The notes: generated by a model from the letters alone, not told the origin. Shown: positions 51,114 through 63,291, counted from the stretch's first letter. The stretch: DNA of 64,000 nucleotides from Halonatronomonas betaini (GCF_015666175.1 NZ_JADPIE010000009.1:46280-110279), one strand, 5' to 3'. Numbers and translations: made by a program.

Positions 51114-51820
51114 TAGTAATTCCAGCGATTGATATTATAGATGGTAAAGCAGTCAGATTAACAAAGGGTGATTATGATAGAGAGGAAGTAATGGATTTGG
51201 ATCCTGCTGCCAGGGCTAAAAGTTTTAAAGAAGATGGAGCTAGTGAAATCCATATAGTTGACCTGGATGGAGCTAAGGCAGGGGAACCGGTTAACCAGGA
51301 TTTAATAGAAGAGATCTGTTCAATACCTGGCCTGAAAAGCCAGATAGGCGGCGGAATTAGAAATTATCAGTTTGCAGAAGAATATTTAAAATTTGCAGAT
51401 GCTGTCGTAATTGGGACTGCGGCTATTAAGAATCCTGTGTTGCCTGTGAGTTTAGCTGAGGAGTATGGCAGTGGAAGGGTTATAGTCGGTTTAGATGCTA
51501 GAGATGGTAAGATAGCCCTTTCAGGCTGGGAAGAGGATACTGAGATTCAGGTTGAAGAGGTTATTGAAGATTTTATCAGCAAAGGAATTAATAGATTTAT
51601 TTATACTGATATTGATAAAGATGGGATGCTTGAAGGGCCTAACTTTGAATATATTGAGAGATTGTTGAGTTACGGAGTTGAAATTACAGCATCTGGAGGT
51701 ATTACTACTTTAGATGATCTAAAAAAGTTAGATTCGATTGGAGTTAAAAGGGCAATAGTTGGTAAAGCAATTTATAAAGGTATAATTGACGTGGAAAAAA
51801 TCTGGCAGGAGGGATTGTAA
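51110..51820 (+). CDS. hisA: ProFAR isomerase
   Basis: Isomerises the aminoaldose ProFAR to PRFAR. Beta/alpha-barrel with the N-terminal VIPAIDIIDGKAVRLTKGDY, IVDLDGAKAGEPVN near residue 47, IGGGIRNYQFAE near residue 80, and TDIDKDGMLEGPNFE near residue 165. Length 236. ATG overlaps the hisH TGA by 4 bases (ATGA); hisF starts 1 base after its stop. Confidence 0.95.
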   Translation: MIVIPAIDIIDGKAVRLTKGDYDREEVMDLDPAARAKSFKEDGASEIHIVDLDGAKAGEPVNQDLIEEICSIPGLKSQIGGGIRNYQFAEEYLKFADAVVIGTAAIKNPVLPVSLAEEYGSGRVIVGLDARDGKIALSGWEEDTEIQVEEVIEDFISKGINRFIYTDIDKDGMLEGPNFEYIERLLSYGVEITASGGITTLDDLKKLDSIGVKRAIVGKAIYKGIIDVEKIWQEGL

Positions 51821-51821
51821 T

Positions 51822-52598
51822 ATGTTAACTAAAAGATTAATACCCTGCCTGGATGTTAAGGATGGAAGGGTTGTTAAAGGAGAGAAGTTCGTTGATTTAA
51901 AAGATCAGGGTGATCCAGTGGAGATGGCTAAAGATTATAATAAATCTGGTGCTGATGAGCTGGTCTTCTTAGATATTACTGCTACTAAAGAAAATAGGGA
52001 AACTATTAAGAATTTAGCTATTGAAGTTTCAGAAACCCTTTTTATACCCTTTACAGTTGGTGGGGGTATCAAATCAATTGCTGATTTTAAAGATTTAATT
52101 CAGGCCGGGGCTGATAAGGTGGCTATTAATTCAGCTGCTGTCAGAGATCCTGATCTGATTACTAGAGCTGCTAAAGAATTTGGCAGTCAGGCTGTGGTTG
52201 TTGCGATTGACGCAAGAAAGAGAGAGTCTGGTGATGGCTGGGAGGTCTTAATCAGTGGAGGCAGCGAAGAGACCGGGCTTGACCTGATAGAATGGGCTAA
52301 AGAGGCTGAAAAACTTGGAGCCGGCGAGATTTTATTAACCAGTATTGATGCTGATGGGACTAAAGCTGGCTATGATTTAGAACAGTTAAAGGCTGTTAGT
52401 GATGTTATAGGGATTCCTCTGATAGCTTCTGGTGGTGCCGGTTCTCCCGAGGATTTATATGATGCCCTGACGGATGGGGAGGCTGATGCGGTTTTAGCCG
52501 CTTCCATCTGGCATCAGGATATATATCCAATCAGAGACTGTAAAAAATATCTTTTAGATAAAGGCCTTCCGATTAGACCAGTCTGGGAGGATGATTAA
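51822..52598 (+). CDS. hisF: Imidazole glycerol phosphate synthase cyclase subunit
   Basis: Cyclase partner of HisH that forms imidazole glycerol phosphate and [41 protein letters not shown] near residue 45, [12 protein letters not shown] near residue 80, [18 protein letters not shown] near residue 170 are canonical. The frame is open from 51786 inside hisA, but ATG 51822 gives the family start. Length 258. Its stop overlaps a GGAGG that serves hisI. Confidence 0.95.
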   Translation: MLTKRLIPCLDVKDGRVVKGEKFVDLKDQGDPVEMAKDYNKSGADELVFLDITATKENRETIKNLAIEVSETLFIPFTVGGGIKSIADFKDLIQAGADKVAINSAAVRDPDLITRAAKEFGSQAVVVAIDARKRESGDGWEVLISGGSEETGLDLIEWAKEAEKLGAGEILLTSIDADGTKAGYDLEQLKAVSDVIGIPLIASGGAGSPEDLYDALTDGEADAVLAASIWHQDIYPIRDCKKYLLDKGLPIRPVWEDD

Positions 52599-52599
52599 A

Positions 52600-53235
52600 T
52601 TGGGATTAGAAAAATTTAATACTGAGGAGTTTTTGGATAAGGTCGATTTTGATAATAGAGGCCTTGTACCTGCTATTTTACAGGATATATATACTGGCCA
52701 GGTATTAATGCTGGCATATATGAATAAAGAATCGATAAATAAAACTGTTGAAACAGGGAGAGCTACTTTTTATAGCAGATCTAGAGAGGACCTCTGGCTT
52801 AAAGGTGAGACTTCAGGTAATTATCAGGAAGTTAAAGAGATATCCCTTGATTGTGATGGTGATAGTATTTTGCTTAAAGTTAAACCAGCAGGACCAGCCT
52901 GCCATACTGGGAATAAAAGTTGTTTTTATCGGGAATTTTATAGAGATGCTGATGTTTCAGGCTGGGAGATTATTTATAAGTTAGAGGATATCATTAAATC
53001 TAGGAAGATTAATCTGCCAGAGAATTCCTATACAACTTCATTATTTAAAGCTGGCAATAAAAAGATAGGGCAAAAAGTTGGCGAGGAAGCTGTTGAGACT
53101 GTAATAGCTGCCCTGGCAGAACCGGAAAGGCTGGCAGAGGAGACTGCTGATTTAATTTATCATCTGATTGTTCTTTTAGTAGATTCAGGTTTAAGCATAA
53201 AAGATATTCAAAAAGAACTTATAGCTAGATATTAA
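52600..53235 (+). CDS. hisI: Bifunctional phosphoribosyl-AMP cyclohydrolase / phosphoribosyl-ATP pyrophosphatase
   Basis: Fused HisIE protein for steps 2 and 3 of histidine synthesis. The HisI domain (about residues 1-115) has [21 protein letters not shown], the [20 protein letters not shown] motif and the zinc region [11 protein letters not shown]...CHTG. The HisE domain (about residues 125-210) has [12 protein letters not shown] and [16 protein letters not shown] 52600 is chosen because GGAGG (52586-52590) directly abuts the in-frame ATG at 52591, too close for use, but is 9 bases from the TTG. Last gene before the operon terminator. Confidence 0.92.
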   Translation: MGLEKFNTEEFLDKVDFDNRGLVPAILQDIYTGQVLMLAYMNKESINKTVETGRATFYSRSREDLWLKGETSGNYQEVKEISLDCDGDSILLKVKPAGPACHTGNKSCFYREFYRDADVSGWEIIYKLEDIIKSRKINLPENSYTTSLFKAGNKKIGQKVGEEAVETVIAALAEPERLAEETADLIYHLIVLLVDSGLSIKDIQKELIARY

Positions 53236-53242
53236 TAAAATT

Positions 53243-53268
53243 GCACCTGTTAATACAGGTGCTTTTTT
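53243..53268 (+). terminator. Intrinsic terminator of the his operon
   Basis: Perfect 8-bp stem GCACCTGT (53243-53250) / ACAGGTGC (53255-53262), loop TAAT, then six T. Confidence 0.93.
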
Positions 53269-53337
53269 GATATGATTTAATATGGAGGAAATAATTTTTT
53301 ATTGATAATTTTAATTGATTTCTTGGGAGGTTAAATT

Positions 53338-53757
53338 ATGGAGGAGTTTGACTTTGATTCAGGTATTTATATCCTGGAAATATTTAAACATAAACCAGGC
53401 AGGATTGAAGTTGGTGCTTTAGGTAAGATTGCATTTCCAGCTGGTTACTATTATTATATAGGTACTGCCCAGAAAAATTTGAATTCCAGAATAAAAAGGT
53501 ATCTGGAAGGCCCGGAAAGATTGCACTGGCATATCGATTATTTTTTACTGGAAGCTAATGTGCAGAATGTTTATGCCTGGCCCTTAGATAAAGATTATGA
53601 ATGCGAAATAGCTGATGCTCTTTTAGAACTAGAAGATATTGAAGTTATAGAAGCTGGTTTAGGATCCAGTGATTGTAATTGTAAGACTCATTTATTATTT
53701 AAAGAAGAACCATTTAATGATTTAGAAGAATATATATCAGGAGAAGTGATTGTTTAA
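53338..53757 (+). CDS. DUF123 (GIY-YIG-related) domain protein
   Basis: 139-residue stand-alone DUF123 domain. SGIYILEIFKHKPGRIEVGALGKIAFPAGYYYYIGTAQKNLNSRIKRYL is the domain entry, HWHIDYFLLEANV lies near residue 62, and a C-terminal EAGLGSSDCNCKTHLLF contains two cysteines and a histidine typical of the family. It is distantly related to GIY-YIG nucleases; activity is not established. GGGAGG precedes the ATG. Its stop codon TAA shares a base with the ATG of pcrA, so it is coupled to DNA repair genes. Confidence 0.85.
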   Translation: MEEFDFDSGIYILEIFKHKPGRIEVGALGKIAFPAGYYYYIGTAQKNLNSRIKRYLEGPERLHWHIDYFLLEANVQNVYAWPLDKDYECEIADALLELEDIEVIEAGLGSSDCNCKTHLLFKEEPFNDLEEYISGEVIV

Positions 53758-55922
53758 TGAATTCAACAGAAAATCAAATTTTAGCAGGACTTAATCAGCC
53801 TCAGAAAGAGGCAGTCATGCATTTTAAAGGGCCTGCACTTGTTTTAGCAGGAGCCGGTAGTGGAAAGACAAGAGTTTTAACCAGAAGGATTGCCTATCTG
53901 ATTGCAGAATATGGGGTAAATCCAGGAAATATACTGGCGATGACCTTTACCAACAAGGCGGCCTCAGAAATGAAAGAAAGGGTAAATAAATTGATCTCAG
54001 AGGAAATGAGGAGCTGGGTCGGCACCTTTCATTCCTTTGGAGCCACTCTTTTAAGAAGAGAGGCAGAAAAACTCGGTTTTAAGAGAAATTTTTCTATTTA
54101 TGATACCTCAGATCAGAAAAGAATGATTAAAGAGATTATGCAGGATTTAAATATTGATACGAAAAAGACTAAACCGAGTCGAGTTTTAAATGAGATTAGT
54201 GATGCTAAAAATCAGTTGATTAGACCAGAGGATTATAAAGTTGAAAAGTTTAACTTTCTATCTGAGCTGGTTTCTAAGATTTATCCTACTTATCAGCAGA
54301 GGATGAAAGAGAGCAATGCCTTTGATTTTGATGACCTGATTATGAAGCCCTGTCAGTTATTTACTGAATATCCCAGGATCAAAGAATATTATAATGAAAA
54401 ATATAAGTATATTCTGGTAGATGAGTACCAGGATGTTAACCATGCCCAGTATAGATTGAGCCAATTATTAACAGGTATTGATAATAATATCTTTGTTGTA
54501 GGAGACCCTGATCAGTCTATTTATGGATTTAGAGGGGCAGATATTAATAATATCTTAAATTTTGAGAAGGATTTTGCTGATGCTAAAGTTATTCGCCTGG
54601 AACAGAATTACCGGTCCAAGGAGAATATTTTAAAGGCAGCCCAGTCTGTAATTAAGAATAATAGTTCCAGGCTGGATAAAGATCTCTGGTCTGACCGTGG
54701 TGAAGGGGATAGTATTGAGTTTTTTGAAGCTGCCACTGATAAAGAAGAGGCCGGCTTTATTATGGAAGAAGCAAAGAAACTGAATAGAGCTGGAGAGTAC
54801 AACTATGGAGATATGGTCGTATTATACAGGACTAATGCTCAGTCCAGGAGTATTGAGGATGTTTTAAGACGGAATCAGGTTCCCTATCAGATTGTTGGTG
54901 GTTTAAAGTTTTATGACAGAAAAGAGATAAAGGATATTGTTGCTTATTTGCGATTAATCAATAATCCTGCTGATACAGCTGCTCTTTTAAGGATAATTAA
55001 TGAACCTGCCAGGGGCATTGGCGCTAAAACTATTGAGCGGGTCCAGGATTATGCCTATGCTAACAATATTTCTCTTTTTCAATCATGTCTGGAGTCAGAT
55101 CATAATCCTGAGCTAACTAAGGCTTACTCCAGTAGGGTTATTGAGTTTGCAGAATTAATTGAGGAATTTCAGGAGTTAGAAAATGAAATAACTATTGATA
55201 AACTGGTAAGTAAGATACTCTCTAAGACTGGTTATGAATCGGAGATTATTTCTAAGGAAGGCCCTAAAGCCCAGGAAAGACTTGAGAATATTGGGGAATT
55301 ACAGAGTGCAATGCGGGAATATCTTCAGGAGAATGATGATGGCAGTCTGGCAGGATTTTTAGAGGAGGTTGCTCTGATTGCTGATATCGATACAATGGAG
55401 GATAAAAATAATTTTATTACTTTAATGACTTTGCATTCTGCCAAGGGGTTAGAGTTTCCAGTTGTTTTTCTGGCAGGTCTTGATGAGGGGCTTTTCCCCC
55501 ATGGTAATTCAATGGATGATGCCAGTGAGATTGAAGAGGAGAGAAGGCTCTGTTATGTCGGTATAACCAGGGCCCAGGATAAATTATATATTTTAAGGGC
55601 TAAAAATAGGTTTAGATATGGAGAGAGCAAATATTATGCCCCGTCTAGATTTTTAAATGAGATACCAGATAGTCTTATTAATTGTGAAGATGATGAAGAT
55701 TATGGTACTATAGATATTAAAGATAAAAGTAACAATAGCAGTATTAATGCCAGAAGTAGTAATTATAAAGAGGGTCAAAAGATTATTCACCCTAGCTGGG
55801 GAATTGGCGAGATTAAGCAGGTTAAAGAAGATAGAGGAACAAAGTTGACTATCCGCTTTAAAGATGGAAAAGAGAGGGAGCTATTAGCTGAATATGCTCC
55901 ATTGCAACCTGTCAGGAGGTAG
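53757..55922 (+). CDS. pcrA: ATP-dependent DNA helicase PcrA/UvrD
   Basis: SF1A 3'-5' helicase for repair, rolling-circle replication and clearing of RNA polymerase. Motif I GAGSGKTRVLTRR near residue 33, motif II LVDEYQDVNHAQY near residue 220, motif III VVGDPDQSIYGFRGAD, motif V TLHSAKGLEFPVVFLAGLDEGLFPH near residue 560, and motif VI YVGITRAQDKL are intact. The C-terminal GQKIIHPSWGIGEIKQV domain is the Tudor-like RNA-polymerase-binding module. Length 721. Coupled to the DUF123 gene; ligA follows by 3 bases. Confidence 0.96.
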   Translation: MNSTENQILAGLNQPQKEAVMHFKGPALVLAGAGSGKTRVLTRRIAYLIAEYGVNPGNILAMTFTNKAASEMKERVNKLISEEMRSWVGTFHSFGATLLRREAEKLGFKRNFSIYDTSDQKRMIKEIMQDLNIDTKKTKPSRVLNEISDAKNQLIRPEDYKVEKFNFLSELVSKIYPTYQQRMKESNAFDFDDLIMKPCQLFTEYPRIKEYYNEKYKYILVDEYQDVNHAQYRLSQLLTGIDNNIFVVGDPDQSIYGFRGADINNILNFEKDFADAKVIRLEQNYRSKENILKAAQSVIKNNSSRLDKDLWSDRGEGDSIEFFEAATDKEEAGFIMEEAKKLNRAGEYNYGDMVVLYRTNAQSRSIEDVLRRNQVPYQIVGGLKFYDRKEIKDIVAYLRLINNPADTAALLRIINEPARGIGAKTIERVQDYAYANNISLFQSCLESDHNPELTKAYSSRVIEFAELIEEFQELENEITIDKLVSKILSKTGYESEIISKEGPKAQERLENIGELQSAMREYLQENDDGSLAGFLEEVALIADIDTMEDKNNFITLMTLHSAKGLEFPVVFLAGLDEGLFPHGNSMDDASEIEEERRLCYVGITRAQDKLYILRAKNRFRYGESKYYAPSRFLNEIPDSLINCEDDEDYGTIDIKDKSNNSSINARSSNYKEGQKIIHPSWGIGEIKQVKEDRGTKLTIRFKDGKERELLAEYAPLQPVRR

Positions 55923-57938
<2,016 letters not shown>

Positions 57939-57940
57939 TC

Positions 57941-58222
57941 ATGTTATCTAAAGAAGAAGTCAGACATCTGGCCAATTTATCAAAGCTGGAGTTGTCTGAG
58001 GAAGAATCAGAAGAGTTTACCGAGCAGTTAGGGGATATTTTGAGTTATATTGGTAAAATTATGGATGTAGATACTGAGGATGTTCCGCCTACGTATCATC
58101 CTCTGGAAAATACTAATGTTTTAAGGGAAGATAAGGTCACTAATAGCGATGATCGTGATAATTTACTTGATGAGGCTCCGGATAAGATCGATAGTCAGTT
58201 TAGAGTACCTGGTAGAAAATAG
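57941..58222 (+). CDS. gatC: Asp/Glu-tRNA amidotransferase subunit C
   Basis: Small stabilising subunit of GatCAB, which amidates Glu-tRNA(Gln) and, in some organisms, Asp-tRNA(Asn). LSKEEVRHLANLSKLELSEEE at the N-terminus, TYHPLENTNVLREDKV near residue 50, and a C-terminal APDKIDSQFRVPGRK are typical. Length 93. AGGAGG lies 8 bases before the ATG, at the end of ligA. Confidence 0.95.
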   Translation: MLSKEEVRHLANLSKLELSEEESEEFTEQLGDILSYIGKIMDVDTEDVPPTYHPLENTNVLREDKVTNSDDRDNLLDEAPDKIDSQFRVPGRK

Positions 58223-58243
58223 ATAGGACTGGAGGAGATATTG

Positions 58244-59665
58244 ATGGAAATTTATGAAATGAATTTAAGGCAGTTAATTGAAGCTAGAGAAAAAGGCGAG
58301 TTAACTTCAGAAGAAATTATAGATGGATTTATAGATAGAATGAATAATGTTGAAGCTGATGTAAAGGGATTTGTTTCAAGACTAGAAAATAGTTCTGGAG
58401 CTGAAATTAAAGAGATTGGTGATTTAAGAGGAATTCCAATTGCAGTTAAAGATAATATGGCCACTTTAGATTTTCCAACCAGTTGTTCTTCAAAATTGCT
58501 TGAAGGCTATACAACCCCTTATGAAGGTACAGCAGTTAAAAAACTGAAAGAAGCCGGGGCTGTAATTGCAGGTAAGACCAATATGGACGAATTTGCCATG
58601 GGTTCTTCAACAGAGAATTCTGGTTTTATGACTAGCAGGAATCCCTGGAATCTGGATCACCTGCCTGGAGGCTCCAGTGGTGGTTCTGCTGCTGTAGTAG
58701 CTGCCGGTGAGGTGCCTGCAGCTTTAGGCTCAGATACTGGTGGTTCTATCAGACAGCCAGCTGCATTTTCTGGACTTGTAGGGCTTAAGCCCACCTATGG
58801 TTCTGTCTCAAGGTATGGTTTAGTTGCCTTTGCCTCATCTTTAGATCAAATTGGACCATTGACCAGAAATGTTAAAGATGCAGCCTTAATGCTTAACATT
58901 TTAGCCGGCAAGGATCAGATGGATTCTACCTCTGCTGATGTCGAGCATCCAGATTATCTAGCAGAAATTGAACAGGATATTTCTGGCTTTAGATTTGGAG
59001 TACCTAAAGGATATTTAGAGCTTGAACTTCATCCAGATGTAAAGGCAAGAGTAGAAGAGGCTATTGAGAGGATTAAGGAAAATGGCGGTGAGGTTGTAGA
59101 GGTTGAATTGCCACCTGCTGATCAGGCTCTGGCAATCTATTATATTATTGCCCCTGCAGAAGCCAGTTCTAACCTGGCCAGGTTTGACGGGGTAAGATAT
59201 GGCCAGAGATTAGGCGATGGCGATATCGAAGAGATGTATCAGAAAACTAGAAATGAGGGCTTTGGTTCTGAGGTTAAGCGGAGAATCATGCTAGGAACAT
59301 ATGCTCTGTCTGCAGGTTATCAGGACGAATTATATAAGAAGGCTTTAAAGGTTAGAACTTTAATTAGAGATCAGTATAAAGCTGTCTTTGAAGAGGTTGA
59401 TTTTATAATAACTCCAACCTGTCCGACTCCGGCCTTTAAAATGGGAGAGGAACGGGATCCATTAGAGACTTATCTAACTGATATCTTTACTGTACCGGCC
59501 AATATTACTGGCTCTCCGGCAATTTCCCTGCCAGCAGGCTTTTCAGAAGACGGTCTGCCAGTTGGAGTTCAGTTGATAGGTTCAGCCTTTAGCGAAAAAC
59601 GTTTGTTGCAAGCTGCTAATAGTCTAGAAAATATACTGGATATAGATAATCCTGTCCAGTTGTAA
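58244..59665 (+). CDS. gatA: Asp/Glu-tRNA amidotransferase subunit A
   Basis: Amidase-signature subunit that releases ammonia from glutamine. Catalytic lysine in [12 protein letters not shown] near residue 70, the [15 protein letters not shown] motif near residue 117, the [31 protein letters not shown] core with both catalytic serines near residue 145-170. Length 473. A TTG at 58241 is in frame, but ATG 58244 follows GGAGGAG by 6 bases. Confidence 0.96.
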   Translation: MEIYEMNLRQLIEAREKGELTSEEIIDGFIDRMNNVEADVKGFVSRLENSSGAEIKEIGDLRGIPIAVKDNMATLDFPTSCSSKLLEGYTTPYEGTAVKKLKEAGAVIAGKTNMDEFAMGSSTENSGFMTSRNPWNLDHLPGGSSGGSAAVVAAGEVPAALGSDTGGSIRQPAAFSGLVGLKPTYGSVSRYGLVAFASSLDQIGPLTRNVKDAALMLNILAGKDQMDSTSADVEHPDYLAEIEQDISGFRFGVPKGYLELELHPDVKARVEEAIERIKENGGEVVEVELPPADQALAIYYIIAPAEASSNLARFDGVRYGQRLGDGDIEEMYQKTRNEGFGSEVKRRIMLGTYALSAGYQDELYKKALKVRTLIRDQYKAVFEEVDFIITPTCPTPAFKMGEERDPLETYLTDIFTVPANITGSPAISLPAGFSEDGLPVGVQLIGSAFSEKRLLQAANSLENILDIDNPVQL

Positions 59666-59686
59666 TAAAGGAAAGGTGATATCGAG

Positions 59687-61135
59687 ATGACAACAAATTA
59701 TGAGATTATAATTGGACTTGAAGTTCATTTACAGTTAAATACTGAGTCTAAATTATTCTGTGGTTGCAGTACAAAATTCGGGGAAGAGCCTAATGCCAAT
59801 ACCTGTCCGGTCTGCCTGGGTATGCCAGGGACTCTGCCTGTGATTAATGAACGGGCTGTCGAATATGCTTTAATGGCCTGTAGAGCTACTGATTGTAAGA
59901 TTAATCAATATAATAAGTTTGATCGGAAGAATTATTATTATCCTGATCTGCCGAAGGGATACCAGATTTCTCAGTTTGATCTGCCAATCGGGTTTGATGG
60001 GGCAGTTACTATCGAGACTGAGGATGGTTATAAAGATATTGGGCTGACCAGAATTCACCTGGAGGAGGATGCAGGTAAGCTGATCCATGCCGGCTCGGTG
60101 GCTGATAGTGATCATAGTCTGGTTGATTTTAATCGAGGCGGTGTTCCTCTAATAGAAATAGTTAGTGAGCCAGATTTAAGAACTCCTGCTGAAGCTAAGG
60201 CTTATCTGGATGCCCTTAAGCAGATTATGCTCTATCTTGGAATCTCTGACTGCAATATGGAAGAGGGCTCTTTACGCTGTGATGCCAATGTTTCTATCAG
60301 GCCTGAGGGTCAGGAGGAATTTGGTGTAAAGGTAGAGGTTAAGAATATGAATAGCTTTAAGGCAGTTGAAAATGCATTGAGTTATGAGGTTGAAAGACAG
60401 AAGAAGATGCTGGAGAATGGCGATGTTATTAGTCAGGAGACCAGAAGCTGGGATGATACCAGTAATAAAACTGTTTTAATGCGGGGTAAAGAGGAAGCTG
60501 ATGATTACAGGTATTTTCCTGAACCGGACCTGATGCCGCTGGAGATTTCTGATCAGTGGATTAAAGAGACTGATGATAATTTACCAGAACTCCCTCTGGC
60601 TAAAAAAGAGCGGTTTATTGAAGACTATGAACTTCCAGAGTATGATGCTGAGGTTTTAACTGATGACTTTAAACTGGCCAACCTTTTTGAGGAGACTGTT
60701 GGAAACTATTCAAATCCTAAAGAGGTCAGTAACTGGTTGATGGGAGAATTTTTAAAGCTGCTCAATGAGGAAGGTATCTCTCCAGATGAGTCAAATATTA
60801 CTGGAAATAATCTGGCCAGCCTGCTTAAATTAATAGATGATGGCACTATCTCTTCTAAAATAGCTAAAGATGTTTTTGAGGAGATGTTTAATACCGGTAA
60901 AGAGCCTGAAGCTATAGTTGAAGAAAAGGGCTTAACCCAGATAAGTGATGAAGATAAATTAGTTGAAATAATAAATAATATTCTGGATGAGAACCAGGAT
61001 GTTGTTGAAGAGATTCAAAGCGGTAATGAGCGACCGGTTGGATTCCTGGTCGGCCAGGTTATGAAGGAGACAAGGGGTAAGGCTAACCCTCAGCTTGCTA
61101 ATAAGCTAATTAGAGAAGAGGTTGCAAAAAGATAA
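59687..61135 (+). CDS. gatB: Asp/Glu-tRNA amidotransferase subunit B
   Basis: Kinase-transferase subunit that activates the mischarged aminoacyl-tRNA. IIIGLEVHLQLNTESKLFCGC near the N-terminus with zinc ligands CGC and CPVC, YPDLPKGYQISQFDLPI near residue 84, HLEEDAGKL near residue 125, and the C-terminal YqeY-type tail GFLVGQVMKETRGKANPQLAN are all seen. Length 482. It follows gatA by 21 bases with AAAGGTG before the ATG. Confidence 0.96.
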   Translation: MTTNYEIIIGLEVHLQLNTESKLFCGCSTKFGEEPNANTCPVCLGMPGTLPVINERAVEYALMACRATDCKINQYNKFDRKNYYYPDLPKGYQISQFDLPIGFDGAVTIETEDGYKDIGLTRIHLEEDAGKLIHAGSVADSDHSLVDFNRGGVPLIEIVSEPDLRTPAEAKAYLDALKQIMLYLGISDCNMEEGSLRCDANVSIRPEGQEEFGVKVEVKNMNSFKAVENALSYEVERQKKMLENGDVISQETRSWDDTSNKTVLMRGKEEADDYRYFPEPDLMPLEISDQWIKETDDNLPELPLAKKERFIEDYELPEYDAEVLTDDFKLANLFEETVGNYSNPKEVSNWLMGEFLKLLNEEGISPDESNITGNNLASLLKLIDDGTISSKIAKDVFEEMFNTGKEPEAIVEEKGLTQISDEDKLVEIINNILDENQDVVEEIQSGNERPVGFLVGQVMKETRGKANPQLANKLIREEVAKR

Positions 61136-61146
61136 GGGGGATTTTG

Positions 61147-61881
61147 ATGATTAAAACTAAAATCCTGGGCCATCGAGGGGCAATGGGCTCGGCACCTGAG
61201 AATACTCTGCCTTCATTTAGAAAGGCGATTGAAGAATCTGCAGATGGAGTTGAATTTGATGTTCAGCTCTCTGCAGATGGTCTGCCTGTTGTGATTCATG
61301 ATGAGGCTCTTGATCGGACCACTAATGCTGAAGGTCCTGTCAATGCATTAACTGCCAGGGAGTTAAGGGAACTGGATGCAGGCAGTTTTTTCTCCAGTGA
61401 ATTTAATGGTGCTAATTTGCCTTTGCTAAAAGAGGTGCTTGAAGTTATTCAGGATATGGATATAATTAATTTAGAGCTTAAAAATGGTAATATTAGATAT
61501 GAAGGCATGGAGGAAAAGGTTATTGGATTGACCAGGGAATATGGTGTCTTTGATAAGACTATCTTTTCCAGCTTTAATCATTATAGTATTAAGAAAATCA
61601 AGGAGATTGAGCCAGCTGCAAGGACCGGGGTATTATATATGGCAGGAATATATCGGCCCTGGGAATATGCAAAAAAACTTGGTGCTGAAGCCATACATCC
61701 CTTTTATGCTGCAACAGTTCCTGAAATAGTTGAAGAATGTCATAAGCACGATATGGCAGTTAATGCCTTTGGGGCAAATGATGATAGTGTAATTCGGCAA
61801 TTACTAATGATGAATGTTGATGCAATTATTACCGATTATCCTGCCAGAGCAAGAGAGATACTGGATGAAATTAATAATTAA
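61147..61881 (+). CDS. Glycerophosphodiester phosphodiesterase
   Basis: TIM-barrel enzyme that hydrolyses glycerophosphodiesters to glycerol-3-phosphate and an alcohol. LGHRGAMGSAPENTLPSFRKA carries the first catalytic histidine and arginine, VEFDVQLSADGLPVVIHDEALDRTTN carries the metal acids and the second histidine, and LELKN lies near residue 110. Length 244 (from ATG 61147; TTG 61144 is adjacent). There is no signal peptide, so it is cytoplasmic. It lies in the gatB unit with a 9-base gap. Confidence 0.92.
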   Translation: MIKTKILGHRGAMGSAPENTLPSFRKAIEESADGVEFDVQLSADGLPVVIHDEALDRTTNAEGPVNALTARELRELDAGSFFSSEFNGANLPLLKEVLEVIQDMDIINLELKNGNIRYEGMEEKVIGLTREYGVFDKTIFSSFNHYSIKKIKEIEPAARTGVLYMAGIYRPWEYAKKLGAEAIHPFYAATVPEIVEECHKHDMAVNAFGANDDSVIRQLLMMNVDAIITDYPARAREILDEINN

Positions 61882-61901
61882 ATTATAGAGGTGAAACGGA
61901 G

Positions 61902-63284
61902 GTGGTAACCGTCGAAGTAGGAAGAGAGTACTTATTAAATATTGAAAAGATTGTCTATGGAGGAGAAGGGCTGGCCAGACCAGAAGATGGGCCAGTTGTA
62001 TTTATGGAGAATGTTTTGCCTGGTGAGTCTGTAAAGGCCCGGATCATTGAACGGAAGGATAGTATGGCCAGGGCAGAGCTAATAGAGGTGGTTACTGAGG
62101 CTGATTGCCGGATTATACCGGATTGCCCTGTCTTTTTTGAATGTGGCGGTTGTCAGCTCCAGCATGCCAGTTATCAGGCGCAATTAGAGTTTAAAAAGGC
62201 CATTATTGAAGAGTCACTTGAACGGATTGGTAAATTAGAACAGTGGCCTGATTTTGAGGTTGCAGGGATGGATTTTCCCTGGTATTACAGGAATAAAGGG
62301 CAGTTTCCTGTTGGGGAAAGAGATGGTGAATTGATAACAGGGTTCTATAAAGCCGGGAGTCATGATATAATAGAATTTCCTGAATGCAAGATTCAGCATC
62401 AGCCAGTTAACCGACTGCTGGATAAGGTGCTGGATTTTTTTAAAGAACATAATATAAAAGCCTATGATGAGAGGACTGATCAGGGTACTTTAAGGCATTT
62501 CTTGATCAGATCTGGTTATTGTACCGGCCAGCTGCAGTTGACGGTGGTTGTTAGAGATTCTCTTTCAGCTGATGTCTTAAATGAGCTGAAGGGTTTTATT
62601 GATAAAGAGCAGGCTTTAGTCAGTATTTATCAGAATATCAACACTGAAAAGACGAATAAGATCTTAGGTGAGACTTCTGAGTTGATTGCCGGTCAGGCAT
62701 ATATTGTTGATTATATTGGCAGAAATAAGTATTCAATTTATCCAGAGTCATTTTTTCAGGTCAATACTGTTCAGACCGAAAAGCTATATGACATAATAGT
62801 GGATTATGTTGAAAAGCTTAATCCTGGGAAAATTTATGATGCTTTCTGTGGTTCCGGGGCAATAGCTATTTATCTAGCTGATAGGTTTGAAAATATTACA
62901 GGGATTGATATTTCCCTTGAATCAATTCAGGCTGCCAGGGTTAATGCTGAATTAAACGGGATTGATGGTTCTACGGTGGATTTTCAGTTAGGTTCTGTTG
63001 AAGATCTTCTGCCGGAAGTGCTGGCCGCTGATGACCTGGTAATATTTGATCCTCCAAGGAAAGGTTTGCCAGATGAAACTGTAAAGTTGATAAAGGCTAA
63101 TAGGGTTGAAAGTTTAATTTATGTTTCCTGTAATCCGACTACTCTGGCCAGGGATTTAAAAAAGTTATCTGACTCTTATAGGATTGAGAAAATGACTGCA
63201 GTCGATATGTTCCCCCAGACTTATCATGTTGAGACTGTCTGTTTATTAGAGAGAAAAATTGAGACTGAGAATACAGGAGGTTAA
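61902..63284 (+). CDS. 23S rRNA (uracil-5-)-methyltransferase, RlmCD/RumA type
   Basis: SAM-dependent RNA methyltransferase. N-terminal TRAM domain (residues 1-60: KIVYGGEGLARPEDGPVVFMENVLPGE), a [4Fe-4S] cysteine set (CRIIPDCPVFFECGGCQLQH near residue 67-85), SAM motif FCGSGAIAIYLAD near residue 315, FDPPRKGLP near residue 382, and the catalytic cysteine in SCNPTTLARDL near residue 408. Length 460. The start is GTG 61902, with AGAGGTG 8 bases upstream. Whether it acts on U747, U1939 or both cannot be read from the sequence. Confidence 0.9.
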   Translation: MVTVEVGREYLLNIEKIVYGGEGLARPEDGPVVFMENVLPGESVKARIIERKDSMARAELIEVVTEADCRIIPDCPVFFECGGCQLQHASYQAQLEFKKAIIEESLERIGKLEQWPDFEVAGMDFPWYYRNKGQFPVGERDGELITGFYKAGSHDIIEFPECKIQHQPVNRLLDKVLDFFKEHNIKAYDERTDQGTLRHFLIRSGYCTGQLQLTVVVRDSLSADVLNELKGFIDKEQALVSIYQNINTEKTNKILGETSELIAGQAYIVDYIGRNKYSIYPESFFQVNTVQTEKLYDIIVDYVEKLNPGKIYDAFCGSGAIAIYLADRFENITGIDISLESIQAARVNAELNGIDGSTVDFQLGSVEDLLPEVLAADDLVIFDPPRKGLPDETVKLIKANRVESLIYVSCNPTTLARDLKKLSDSYRIEKMTAVDMFPQTYHVETVCLLERKIETENTGG

Positions 63285-63291
63285 TTGAATT

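Noticed and set aside
52591..52599. hisI start at ATG 52591
   Set aside because: GGAGG directly touches this ATG, which leaves no spacing. TTG 52600 is 9 bases from it. This is a judgement; the protein differs by only three residues.
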